The notes below the pieces were generated by a model, which ran no database searches, had not been told where the DNA came from, and saw nothing but the letters and a program-made list of their open reading frames with translations. From contig CAJKGK010000007.1 of NCBI GenBank assembly GCA_905199445.1, forward strand, positions 1-64,000: DNA of 64,000 nucleotides. The letters are read 5' to 3'. The position numbers were made by a program, and so were the translations under genes. This DNA is from an uncultured Lachnospiraceae bacterium (GTDB taxonomy: Bacteria; Bacillota; Clostridia; Lachnospirales; Lachnospiraceae). Shown in pieces: positions 26,064 to 35,013 of this stretch (within the stretch, counting starts at the first letter, position 1; each line of letters starts with the position of its first letter).

Positions 26064-26219
26064 ATGAATGCAAACCCGATTTTACTTCAAAAAAAATATA
26101 GTCGTGTGATTGAGTGCTTTGCAAGAGCGCAGGGGATTCTTTTCTATCTTTGTTGTGCCTGCGTGGGTATTGATTCAAAATCAGCTATGCGGGAGTGGGT
26201 TAGCGGTTGCATTGGATAA
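26064..26219 (+). pseudogene. Degraded DUF3791-like gene remnant
   Basis: The reading frame from ATG 26064 encodes 51 residues starting MNANPILLQKKYSRVIECFA. I recognise this as the typical start of short clostridial DUF3791 proteins. After about residue 24 the sequence leaves the family pattern, and only scattered matches (AMREWVSG, then RLHWINED in another frame past 26190) recall the usual ending. This fits one or more frameshifts. AGGAGGG lies 16 nt before the ATG, which is too far for good translation. These proteins often come in clusters with DUF3990 partners; no partner is seen here. Confidence 0.5.
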
Positions 26220-26279
26220 ATGAAGACTGTATAATAAATCCAGGAAATGAAAGGTGAGCGCTTATAGAAAGGATTAAAA

Positions 26280-26915
26280 ATGACAAAGGAAGAACTGGCA
26301 CTGGAAGTGATTGAACGATTAAAACAGGCGTATCCCGATGCCGGCTGTACGCTGGATTATGATGATGCCTGGAAACTTTTGGTTGGTGTACGCCTGGCCG
26401 CACAGTGTACGGATGCCCGGGTGAATGTTGTGACGGAAAAACTGTATGAAAAATATCCGGATGTCAACGCTCTGGCAGAAGCGACGCCGGAACAGATTGA
26501 GGCAATTGTAAGACCCTGCGGCCTGGGAAAAAGCAAAGCACGGGACATCTGTGCATGTATGCGGATATTAAGAGATTCGTATGATGGAAAGGTTCCCAGA
26601 GATTTTAATGCGCTTTTGAAGCTTCCAGGTGTTGGCCGTAAAAGTGCCAACCTGATTATGGGTGACGTTTTCGGGGAACCGGCCATTGTGACGGATACCC
26701 ACTGTATCCGCCTTGTGAACCGAATCGGCTTGGTTGATCAGATCAAGGAACCAAAAAAGGTAGAGATGGCGCTGTGGGAAATCATTCCGCCGCAGGAGGG
26801 CAGTGATTTTTGTCACCGCCTTGTGTATCACGGAAGAGAGATCTGCACGGCACGGACAAAACCCTATTGTGACCGGTGTTGTCTCAGTGACCTTTGTGCT
26901 AAAAATGGTCTGTGA
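26280..26915 (+). CDS. nth: Endonuclease III
   Basis: A 211-residue base-excision-repair DNA glycosylase/AP lyase for oxidised pyrimidines. The helix-hairpin-helix is LPGVGRKSANLIMGD near residue 116, which includes the catalytic Lys. The catalytic Asp is in VTDTHCIRLVNRIG near 140. The C-terminal iron-sulfur loop has spacing C-x7-C-x2-C-x5-C, one residue longer in the first gap than in E. coli. AAAGGA precedes the ATG. Confidence 0.94.
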   Translation: MTKEELALEVIERLKQAYPDAGCTLDYDDAWKLLVGVRLAAQCTDARVNVVTEKLYEKYPDVNALAEATPEQIEAIVRPCGLGKSKARDICACMRILRDSYDGKVPRDFNALLKLPGVGRKSANLIMGDVFGEPAIVTDTHCIRLVNRIGLVDQIKEPKKVEMALWEIIPPQEGSDFCHRLVYHGREICTARTKPYCDRCCLSDLCAKNGL

Positions 26916-26979
26916 AGCATACAGCCTTTGACCTATGCACAGATGTGATTGCGGACGCGTAAAAGAGGGGATAAAATCA

Positions 26980-28257
26980 ATGGACGATTATCAGATTTTT
27001 ATTAGTTATCGCCGTCAAGGCGGAGAGTTTCTGGGAAAACTTTTAAATGATCGTTTAGAGCAGTGGGGGTATAATGTTTTTTACGATATTGAAGATATGG
27101 GGGCGGGGCTGTTTAACAGACAGATTATGGAGGCGATCAAACAGGCAACGGATGTGATCCTTGTTTTATCGGCCAATGCTCTGGACCGGTGTTGTAATGA
27201 AGATGACTGGGTCCGGCAGGAAATTGAGTGGGCGGTGCGTTGCGGGAAAAATATTATTCCTGTGATGACAAGAGACTTTGTATGGCCAAAGAATCTGCCC
27301 CAGTCACTGGCGCGTCTGCAGTACTATCATGGGATCATGATTCAGAATGATAATTTTGATGCAGCTTTTCAGAAATTATGCAGCCTTTTCCTATGTAAAG
27401 CATCTCAAAGGGGGAAAGAACTGTCAGACAGGACTTTGGCGCAGGAGAATATGCCGACAGTTAAAAAATTACATACGGAATCTAATACGCGTTATTCCGT
27501 AAAAACACCTTTGATCATGTATTTTAAAAGTAATTCCAGACGCTCATTTTTTGGAAACGAGCTGGCTCTGGATGCTTTGGCCGCGTCGTATTGGAAGCAG
27601 AGAAACTATATTTCCGGTCGATTTAAAAATTACGAGGATATGTATATGTTCACCGGAGCCGTGTCCTGTGATTGTATGCGTCAGTACACGCCGTGGTTTT
27701 CAAAAAATGAGCAGCTTATCGACATGATTCGTAAAAAATGTACACAATTGCTGAATTATACGTACAAAGGCCGAACGGGCCAGACGATTTATGATTTGAA
27801 ATTTTATGTTGAATTTGTAAAATTTGGGATGGAACTGTGGATGCGCCAGCGCCGGAGACGCAGCATACCGGACACAGATTCTGCAATTTATTTTGAAAAA
27901 GTTTTAACCTATATCTTTGACTGGAATTATGATGCAGTTGAAAAGGCTTACAGTAAATCCGAAAAAAGCTATGCTCAGTATTACGCACAATATTTATTTG
28001 CTGTTATTGAGTGGTGGCCGGGACAGATTAATTTAAATGATTTAAAGTCTAATGACAGTATTAACAGTGATTATTCGTCTTTTGCAATCCGACTTCTGGA
28101 TGTGATGATCGATATGTATACGTTGTTTTTTGACTGCTGGCCCGATGACGCCGAAAAAAAATTTGCGAAAACCAAGCTTTTGTGCAATTATAAATATTTG
28201 AAAAAACAACATATTTTTCTGCCAGAGGATGTCCAGAAAAAATTCTGCAAGCTGTAA
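26980..28257 (+). CDS. Stand-alone TIR-domain protein with unknown C-terminal domain
   Basis: A 425-residue protein. Residues 4-140 form a TIR domain: YQIFISYRRQGG at the start, FYDIEDMGAGLF at 35-45, and W77-V-R-Q-E81, where Glu81 matches the catalytic Glu of NAD-cleaving TIR domains. NIIPVM is near 91. Residues 160-425 match no family I recognise; they are rich in aromatic and basic residues and mostly helical in appearance. The ATG at 26980 follows AGAGGGG at 9 nt. The gene stands alone between nth and brnQ and is more A+T-rich than its neighbours toward the 3' end. Possible roles are abortive-infection defence or intracellular NAD signalling; no partner sensor gene is adjacent. Confidence 0.82.
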   Translation: MDDYQIFISYRRQGGEFLGKLLNDRLEQWGYNVFYDIEDMGAGLFNRQIMEAIKQATDVILVLSANALDRCCNEDDWVRQEIEWAVRCGKNIIPVMTRDFVWPKNLPQSLARLQYYHGIMIQNDNFDAAFQKLCSLFLCKASQRGKELSDRTLAQENMPTVKKLHTESNTRYSVKTPLIMYFKSNSRRSFFGNELALDALAASYWKQRNYISGRFKNYEDMYMFTGAVSCDCMRQYTPWFSKNEQLIDMIRKKCTQLLNYTYKGRTGQTIYDLKFYVEFVKFGMELWMRQRRRRSIPDTDSAIYFEKVLTYIFDWNYDAVEKAYSKSEKSYAQYYAQYLFAVIEWWPGQINLNDLKSNDSINSDYSSFAIRLLDVMIDMYTLFFDCWPDDAEKKFAKTKLLCNYKYLKKQHIFLPEDVQKKFCKL

Positions 28258-28307
28258 AAGGACAAAAATACGTTAAAAAATTTATGGAGGCATTGAGGTC
28301 GTGATCT

Positions 28308-29615
28308 ATGGAAAAATTTAATGCGAAAAATAAAATACTGATCGGTATGACATTGTTTTCTATGTTTTTTGGAGCAGGAAATCTGATTTTTCCTCCTTTT
28401 TTGGGGGCTCAGGCCGGAAGCAGCATGTGGCCGGCATTCTTAGGCTTTGCGATCAGCGCCGTAGGGCTTCCGGTGCTGGGGGTTGTGGCTGTTACCCTTT
28501 CTGGCGGACTGGAAAAATTGGCGTCCAGGGTGCATCCCGGATTTTCATTTATTTATATTCTTATTTTATATCTGGCCATTGGGCCGTGTCTGGCAATTCC
28601 CAGAACGGCCAGTACATCTTTTTCTATGGCGGTGATCCCCTTTATGCCGGATTCGGCACCAAAGGCTGTGGTTGGGCTTCTATATTCTCTGGTGTTTTTT
28701 GCACTGGCCGCGACGGTTGCCATGCATCCGGAAAAGCTTACCGAATATTTGGGGAAAAGGCTGACACCGGTCCTGTTGATTTTAATTGTTGTTGTATTTG
28801 CCGGCGCTGTATTCAAGTCAGGAGGCCCGGTCCCAGAACCGGTCAAAGCCTACAGTGATTTACCGCCGATTCAGGGGTTTTTAGACGGATATCAGACGAT
28901 GGATACGCTGGCTGCATTAAATTTTGGTATGATTGTTGCTATGAATATTCGTGCCAAAGGTATACGTCAGGAGAAAGGGGTGATCTATGAGACGATTTGG
29001 GCAGGGTGGATTGCAGGATTTATATTGTTGGCTGTATATGCCATGCTGGCTTTTGTAGGGCGGTTTTCCGGAGAAATTTTTACGGGGGCAGCTAATGGTA
29101 CGCAGGTTCTTACAGGAACCGTGGAATTTTTGTTCGGCAGGGTCGGGACAGTTATTTTGGCTCTGATTTTTCTCATTGCCTGTTTTAATACCTGTGTCGG
29201 ACTGTTCAGCTGCTGCGGAAAGTATTTCAGCGGTGTTTTTCCGAAGATAAGCTACAGAAAATGGGTGTTGATTTTTGCTTTTGTATCTATGGTTATTTCC
29301 AATATTGGATTGGATGCAATTTTAAAATTTTCTATACCTGTATTAAACTGTATTTATCCCCTGGCTATTCTGCTTATTTTTTTATCCTTGGCGTACCGAT
29401 GGCTGGTATACTTCCCAGGTGTTTATCCATGGTCCTGTGCATTTTGTGGGATCAGCAGTCTGCTGATTGTTTTGAGCCAGCAGGAGATCAGGCTGTGGAG
29501 GCTTACTGAGTGGATCCGGATGGTGCCAGGTTATGAATTGGGTTTTGGCTGGCTGATTCCTACGGCCGTGGGCATTTTATCGGGAATGATTTTCGGAAAA
29601 AAGAAAAGTAAATGA
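28308..29615 (+). CDS. brnQ: Branched-chain amino acid transporter (BrnQ/LIVCS)
   Basis: A 435-residue carrier with about 12 membrane segments. The family start is MTLFSMFFGAGNLIFPPFLG near residue 14 and the second signature is GPCLAIPRTASTSF near 92. It imports Leu, Ile and Val with Na+ or H+. It follows the TIR gene by about 50 nt with the site GAGGT; no promoter is obvious in the gap. It is followed by the amidohydrolase gene after about 70 nt. Confidence 0.92.
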   Translation: MEKFNAKNKILIGMTLFSMFFGAGNLIFPPFLGAQAGSSMWPAFLGFAISAVGLPVLGVVAVTLSGGLEKLASRVHPGFSFIYILILYLAIGPCLAIPRTASTSFSMAVIPFMPDSAPKAVVGLLYSLVFFALAATVAMHPEKLTEYLGKRLTPVLLILIVVVFAGAVFKSGGPVPEPVKAYSDLPPIQGFLDGYQTMDTLAALNFGMIVAMNIRAKGIRQEKGVIYETIWAGWIAGFILLAVYAMLAFVGRFSGEIFTGAANGTQVLTGTVEFLFGRVGTVILALIFLIACFNTCVGLFSCCGKYFSGVFPKISYRKWVLIFAFVSMVISNIGLDAILKFSIPVLNCIYPLAILLIFLSLAYRWLVYFPGVYPWSCAFCGISSLLIVLSQQEIRLWRLTEWIRMVPGYELGFGWLIPTAVGILSGMIFGKKKSK

Positions 29616-29684
29616 GGGTGATTGGTACACAGGTCAGCGTGGGTGTGCTGAAAAAAACGCATGAAATGATTGGAGGAAATAAAA

Positions 29685-31085
29685 ATGGGTAAGGTATTCA
29701 TAAAAAATGCAAAGGCGATTGTGACTTGCGATGCACAGGATCAGGTGTTTTACAATTGTGACCTGTTGATTGACGGGCCAAAACTGATCAGTGTGGGAAC
29801 CGTGATTGAACCAGATGATCCAAGAATATTGGGGGCTAAGGTGATTGATGCATCAGGCATGTTTATCTATCCTGGCCTGGTGAATACACATCATCACTTT
29901 TTTCAGACTTTTGTCCGGAATTTAACAACCATTGATTATCCGAATTTGACGGTGATGGACTGGATTGATCAAATATATCGTATTTTTCAGAAAATTGACG
30001 ACCAGGTGATTTTTTATTCCTCACTGACAGCAATGGCGGACTTGCTGAAGCATGGATGTACAACCGCCTTTGATCATCAGTACTGTTACACAACGTTTAC
30101 CGGTAAGCGGCCTGTGGACCGTCAGATGGAGGCTGCCCGTCTTCTGGGTATTCGTTATCATGCCGGACGTGGGGGAAATACCCTTCCCAGAGAAAAAGGA
30201 AGCTCGATTCCTCAGCCGATGGTGGAGTCAACGGATGAATTTATTAAAGATTGTCAGCGGTTAATTGAAACCTATCATGACAGCTCAGCCTATTCGATGC
30301 GCCAGATTGTTATTGCACCATGCCAGCCTATTAACTGTTATAGAGATACATTTGTGGAATCTGTAAAGCTGGCCAGAGACATGGGCGTAAGACTTCATAC
30401 CCATCTGGGAGAAGGCGAAAGCGAAGGGATTAAAGAACGCTACGGAAAACGGACATTGGAATGGTGTCAGGATATAGGATTTATTGGTCCCGATGTTTTT
30501 TATGCGCATGCATGGGAACTGACACCTGAAGAATATAAGATGATTGCAGATACAGGAACTGGAATTTCCCATTGCCCGGCACCGGCTGTCTTGGGCGGCT
30601 TTCCAATTCTTAATATTAAACAGCTTATGGATATGGGAATCTGTATCAGTCTGGGCTGTGACGGATCTGCAACCAATGACAGTTCCAATCTTCTTGACAC
30701 ATTGAGAATGGCTTATCTTATGCAGGCCTGGCATACAAAGGCCAGGGGCGGCTGTGTAACGGCCTATGATCTGCTGAAAGCTGCAACAATTAACGGTGCA
30801 AAAACCTTGGGACGCCCGGATTTAGGCTCTCTGGAAGTCAATAAAGGCGCGGATCTGTTTATGGTAGATACGAGAGGGCTGGAGCTTACCGGCGCACTTC
30901 ATGATCCCAAAAATATTTTGGCTCGGGGAGGCCTTACAGGGCCTGTATGGATGACGATGGTCAATGGCAAGGTTGTCTATCAAGACGGTCGGCTAATGGG
31001 CGTGGACGAAGAACGGCTTGCCAGAGAAGGGGAAATCGTCTGCAGTAAAGTACTTAGAAATTCATTTTCGGAATATTGGAAGTAA
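29685..31085 (+). CDS. Amidohydrolase, probable 8-oxoguanine deaminase / TrzA-AtzB family
   Basis: A 466-residue metal-dependent deaminase. Metal ligands lie in VNTHHHFFQTFVRN near residue 68, HTHLGEG near 240, YAHAWELTP near 273, and LGCDGSATNDSSN near 325. The HHHFFQT pattern and the GCDGSATNDSSN stretch are typical of the 8-oxoguanine deaminase / hydroxyatrazine hydrolase group rather than guanine deaminase. The exact substrate needs assay. The ATG at 29685 follows TTGGAGG; an in-frame TTG at 29670 overlaps that site. The context includes guanine deaminase and xanthine dehydrogenase in the same window, which favours a purine substrate. Confidence 0.82.
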   Translation: MGKVFIKNAKAIVTCDAQDQVFYNCDLLIDGPKLISVGTVIEPDDPRILGAKVIDASGMFIYPGLVNTHHHFFQTFVRNLTTIDYPNLTVMDWIDQIYRIFQKIDDQVIFYSSLTAMADLLKHGCTTAFDHQYCYTTFTGKRPVDRQMEAARLLGIRYHAGRGGNTLPREKGSSIPQPMVESTDEFIKDCQRLIETYHDSSAYSMRQIVIAPCQPINCYRDTFVESVKLARDMGVRLHTHLGEGESEGIKERYGKRTLEWCQDIGFIGPDVFYAHAWELTPEEYKMIADTGTGISHCPAPAVLGGFPILNIKQLMDMGICISLGCDGSATNDSSNLLDTLRMAYLMQAWHTKARGGCVTAYDLLKAATINGAKTLGRPDLGSLEVNKGADLFMVDTRGLELTGALHDPKNILARGGLTGPVWMTMVNGKVVYQDGRLMGVDEERLAREGEIVCSKVLRNSFSEYWK

Positions 31086-31144
31086 GGGGCACTTATCCTC
31101 ATTTTGAGGCGGGCCATAAAGGCATCATAATTAAAGAAAATCAT

Positions 31145-31194
31145 AAAAACGCATTTTGGAGTACAAATTTTTAAGTATTCCAAAATGCGTTTTT
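31145..31194. terminator. Strong bidirectional terminator
   Basis: A 16-bp perfect stem (31145-31160 with 31179-31194; core ACGCATTTTGGA) with A-rich and T-rich ends. It lies between the amidohydrolase (plus) and the LVIVD gene (minus) and serves both strands. Confidence 0.88.
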
Positions 31195-31243
31195 AAATTT
31201 TATTGGATAATTTCAAATATGGAATCATCTGAAATTATATTGT

Positions 31244-32644
31244 TTAGTTATCTGCAGCTCCGGTTCTTTTTAAAATATAGAAGCCGTCGTCTAATGCATC
31301 GATGATGATATAACCTCTGTCATCAACGATGACATCTTCTGTGCAGGCATTTCTTGGGCCAGGGAAACCTGGGAAGTAGGATTCTTCCGGTTTCTTATTG
31401 GGGTTTGGCGGGATGAAGTAAGCGATTTCCTTAATGTAATAAGGATCGGATACATCGTAAATACGAAGTCCTGCGGCAAAGTAGCAGCAGTATACCCGAT
31501 CACCCCGCTGTTCAAGCCATGGCTTGCCGCTCATTGGCTCGTGAAGATTATGTGGTCCGAAGGGGCCCTGACATTCCAGATTCATAATATTGAAGTTTGG
31601 ATATGGGAAGTCTTCGGGAACTTCCGGATATGGGAATTCTGCGATCAGCGTTGGCTTGGACGGATCACGGACATCAATCATATGGATGTTATTTAAAGCC
31701 TGAGCCTCTTTGATGGATCCTGGCGGGAAGAACTGGAAACGTTCGCCTTCATTTGTGACAACAACCAGGTCACGGCCGGGCAGGGGGAGTGCTGTATGTG
31801 TTCGGGCACCTGCAAGATGGCTGGAGAATACCGGCTGAAGTCTTAAATTACCCACACATTTCGGGCGTGAAGGGTCATTGACATCCAGGATATATAAACC
31901 ATCGCCGCAGTAACCGCAGAAGCACAGACCGTCTTCGCGTACAAATGGGGGTCCGTGCATCCAGCCTTTGTCCATAAATGAAGGAACATGTGGTGCAGTA
32001 TGATCAACCGTACCGCCAGGATATCCGTCTACAAACTGTTCCGGAGACCACCAGTTGCCCACTTCGACCGGATGTGTGGGATCCTGAATATCGATAATAC
32101 GCATAATCATACCTTCGAAGCGTTCGTGTTCGCAGGAAAGATATACATAACGTCCGCCATTGTACATGAAACGGTGAACACCGATGGAGTGCGGTACACC
32201 GCAGTCCCAGTATCCCAGGAATTTTGGATTTTCAGGATCTTCCTTTAAGGAGTAGATACGAATACCTACCTCGCATTTCATGTTTTTTAATTCACTCTGT
32301 TCAACAAGGGCATTTGGGCCGGAACCTGCCGACATTGCACAGATTAAAAGATCGTCCGCAATCTGAATTTTAGGCGTTGTGGTTGTGGGATATTCCACAG
32401 GGTCAACCAACTGAAAATGTTTAACAAATCTGGGGTTATACGGATCCGTGATTTCGTTAATCATAACACCTGTATGTGTACCGCCAAAGCACGCGCCGTA
32501 AAGGTAGTACCGACCTTCGGCTGTTTTATAAAGTGCCATCTGGAACATACCGCATTTGCCGTCCATATCGCTGAAGGAGCAGACTTCCAGGTTTTTAATA
32601 TAACCGTTATTGCCTGGTCCTTTGGCATAAAATTTGTCTGCCAT
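31244..32644 (-). CDS. LVIVD-repeat beta-propeller-like protein
   Basis: A 466-residue protein with repeated blade-like units of the form RIxDVSDPxxPxxV: GVMINEITDPYNPRFV, MIRIIDIQDPTHPVEV, LYILDVNDPSRPKCV, IHMIDVRDPSKPTLI and LRIYDVSDPYYIKEI. These are the LVIVD repeats, which usually fold as a beta-propeller. There is no signal peptide, so it is probably cytosolic. Function unknown; related proteins are sometimes annotated as choice-of-anchor or selenium-binding-like. The ATG at 32644 follows AAGGAAGG; a longer in-frame start at 32713 would pass through that site. It is divergent from the rhamnosidase gene. Confidence 0.75.
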   Translation of the reverse strand: MADKFYAKGPGNNGYIKNLEVCSFSDMDGKCGMFQMALYKTAEGRYYLYGACFGGTHTGVMINEITDPYNPRFVKHFQLVDPVEYPTTTTPKIQIADDLLICAMSAGSGPNALVEQSELKNMKCEVGIRIYSLKEDPENPKFLGYWDCGVPHSIGVHRFMYNGGRYVYLSCEHERFEGMIMRIIDIQDPTHPVEVGNWWSPEQFVDGYPGGTVDHTAPHVPSFMDKGWMHGPPFVREDGLCFCGYCGDGLYILDVNDPSRPKCVGNLRLQPVFSSHLAGARTHTALPLPGRDLVVVTNEGERFQFFPPGSIKEAQALNNIHMIDVRDPSKPTLIAEFPYPEVPEDFPYPNFNIMNLECQGPFGPHNLHEPMSGKPWLEQRGDRVYCCYFAAGLRIYDVSDPYYIKEIAYFIPPNPNKKPEESYFPGFPGPRNACTEDVIVDDRGYIIIDALDDGFYILKRTGAADN

Positions 32645-32723
32645 AGCATATACCTTCCTTTCTTTAATATTACCTTTATTATAAGTGTATTTGGGGGAAA
32701 AATCCAATACCAATAATCATGAT

Positions 32724-32748
32724 TTATTATACTGTTTTGTTATAATAA
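32724..32748. promoter_or_regulatory. Inverted repeat with facing -10 elements between divergent genes
   Basis: TTATTATA (32724-32731) and TATAATAA (32741-32748) form an 8-bp inverted repeat. Each arm contains TATAAT on its own strand, so the two divergent genes may have overlapping promoters. The -35 regions are poor. Confidence 0.4.
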
Positions 32749-32894
32749 GGCTGGTATTTCCAATATCTTGATTTTGGGCCGTATTTTTTAAAATGTGAAA
32801 TACTATGGGCATTGTATGGGAGCGGCCGTGTTTTTTATAATGAAGGGGATTATAAACAGAAAAAAGAAATCAAAGAAAACAGGAGTGAACGAAG

Positions 32895-34940
32895 ATGGCA
32901 AATTGGATCTGGTATCCCGGAGATTTTGAAATTTATCATGGCAAATGTCAGAATTTTGACCGTGAGGAGCGGGAATTTTTCTGGCCGGCTTACTGGCGTG
33001 TGGATGACTGCCGGCATAATGTAAAGTTTATAAAAAATATGGAATTTGACAAAGACAATGCCCGTTTTTGTGTTCATGCTCAGGGCATTGGCCATGTATG
33101 TATTCATTGGAAACCTGAGGAATTTAAGGGTCAGGATGTTTTGCCGTATATGTATAAAGAGAAAAAATATCCTTTCGGCAGAGAAATCGTCAGCCCGGCC
33201 AGGGAAATCTCTGTGGAAATTATTGTGGGAAATCTGGAGGGCCTGCCTGCCGTTTATGTGGAAGGCGACCTTGAGTCTGACAGAAGCTGGCTGGTTACGG
33301 AATATTCCCGGGAACCGGTAAAGGCCGGCTGGAATTGTATGTATACAAAGCCTGAGCAAAATCCAATGGTATTTGAATATACATCCCAGCGGTTGGAACC
33401 GGTTTGCAAAGCAGCCGTCAACGGCGGGATGCTGTATGATTTCGGGCGTGAGGTCACGGCAGAAACCATTGTGGAATTTACTGGAAGTGATCAAAACTTT
33501 ACCCTGTGTTATGGTGAGTCTAAAGCGGAGGCATTGGATACAGAATATTGTTACTATATTCATCATCTGTCCGGGAGCATGAAGGATGATATTTTCGGAA
33601 AATGGGAATCTGCGCGGGTTTATCGGACAAAACTTAGGGGATTCAGATACATATTCATTCCGGACAGTGACGGCAGCGGTATACGGCTTAGTGCAGATTA
33701 CAAATACGTGGATTTCCCCGACCGGGGGCACTTTACCTGTGATGACCGGCGGATGAATGAGATCTGGGCTGTTGGGGATAAAACCTTCAGACTGGCCAGC
33801 GGTATCTTTTTTCTGGACGGTGTAAAGCGTGACCGGTGGATCTGGTCAGGCGATGCTTATCAGAGTTATCTCATTAACCGTTATCTGTTTTTTGATGCGG
33901 ATATTTGTAAACGTACCATCCTGGCGCTTCGGGGGAATGATCCGATTACTCAGCATATGAATACGATTATGGATTATTCGATGTACTGGATTATGAGCAT
34001 TGGCAGTTATTATGAAATGACAAAGGATTATGATTTCATCGAAATGGTTTATCCTAAAATGAAATCCATGATGGCATACTGTATGGCACAGACGGATGAA
34101 AACGGCTTCATTTACGGACGTCCCGGTGACTGGGTATTTATTGACTGGGCAAACATGGACAAAGAAGGGCCAATCAGCGGTGAGCAGATGCTTCTGGCTC
34201 AGTGTTATCAGGCGATGATTGATGTTCATTCACTTCTGGGTCTGGATGACACAATGTATGTGGAGAAAAAGAAAACCTTGCTTGAAAATATCCGGAAATA
34301 TTATTGGGACAGCCAAAAGGGTGCTTTTATTGACGGATATGAGTCCGGCCGCCGCAATGTGACCCGCCACAGCAATATTTTTGCCGTGCTTTTTGATTTT
34401 GCCACACAGGAGGAAACGGAAAGCATTCTTCAGAATGTGCTTTTAAATGATCATATTGAAGCGATCACAACACCGTATTTTAAATTTTACGAGCTTGAGG
34501 CACTTTCAAAGCTGGGACAGTTTGAGGAGGTTGTACGGCGGATTAAAGACTATTGGGGCGGTATGCTGGACCGCGGTGCAGATACCTTCTGGGAGGAATA
34601 TAATCCCAATGATACGGTCGAGGTGCAGTATGATATGTATGGCAAGAAGTATGGCAAGAGCCTTTGCCATGCATGGGGCGCAAGTCCGATTTATCTGATT
34701 GGCCGGTATTTTATGGGGGTAAGACCCACATCTGCAGGATATGACACTTTTGAAGTGAAGCCTCAGACCGGAATTTTTGGAAGCTTTGAGTGCACATTCC
34801 CTGTGGGCAGCGGCAATGTTTTCATGAAGTGTGCGCAAGGCAGGCTTTTCGTACAGGCGGATCGGGACGGCGGTACTCTGGTTTATAACGGACAGACCAT
34901 GGTGCTTGGTGCCAATGAAGCAGTAGAAATAAAAATTTGA
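32895..34940 (+). CDS. GH78-like alpha-L-rhamnosidase family protein
   Basis: A 681-residue protein. A beta-rich N-terminal half is followed by an (alpha/alpha)6 barrel beginning near residue 290 (DRRMNEIWAVGDKTFRLAS). The catalytic-region signature DGVKRDRWIWSGDAY lies near residue 310, as in GH78 rhamnosidases, and a short beta domain closes the protein (SAGYDTFEVKPQTG). There is no signal peptide, so it would act on imported oligosaccharides or glycosides. CAGGAG precedes the ATG. The MFS gene follows by 73 nt and may import its substrate. Confidence 0.8.
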   Translation: MANWIWYPGDFEIYHGKCQNFDREEREFFWPAYWRVDDCRHNVKFIKNMEFDKDNARFCVHAQGIGHVCIHWKPEEFKGQDVLPYMYKEKKYPFGREIVSPAREISVEIIVGNLEGLPAVYVEGDLESDRSWLVTEYSREPVKAGWNCMYTKPEQNPMVFEYTSQRLEPVCKAAVNGGMLYDFGREVTAETIVEFTGSDQNFTLCYGESKAEALDTEYCYYIHHLSGSMKDDIFGKWESARVYRTKLRGFRYIFIPDSDGSGIRLSADYKYVDFPDRGHFTCDDRRMNEIWAVGDKTFRLASGIFFLDGVKRDRWIWSGDAYQSYLINRYLFFDADICKRTILALRGNDPITQHMNTIMDYSMYWIMSIGSYYEMTKDYDFIEMVYPKMKSMMAYCMAQTDENGFIYGRPGDWVFIDWANMDKEGPISGEQMLLAQCYQAMIDVHSLLGLDDTMYVEKKKTLLENIRKYYWDSQKGAFIDGYESGRRNVTRHSNIFAVLFDFATQEETESILQNVLLNDHIEAITTPYFKFYELEALSKLGQFEEVVRRIKDYWGGMLDRGADTFWEEYNPNDTVEVQYDMYGKKYGKSLCHAWGASPIYLIGRYFMGVRPTSAGYDTFEVKPQTGIFGSFECTFPVGSGNVFMKCAQGRLFVQADRDGGTLVYNGQTMVLGANEAVEIKI

Positions 34941-35013
34941 AAAAATATGTGGATACTCCCGCAGATTCTGATATAATGGATTACTGAAAAAGTTTGTACG
35001 AGGAGTAAGAAAC

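Noticed and set aside
26054..26101. 15-codon peptide starting at a GTG 6 nt after AGGAGGG
   Set aside because: It has a good ribosome site, but the overlapping frame shows likeness to DUF3791, so the GTG frame is more likely a by-product of frameshift or decay. It cannot be excluded as a leader peptide.
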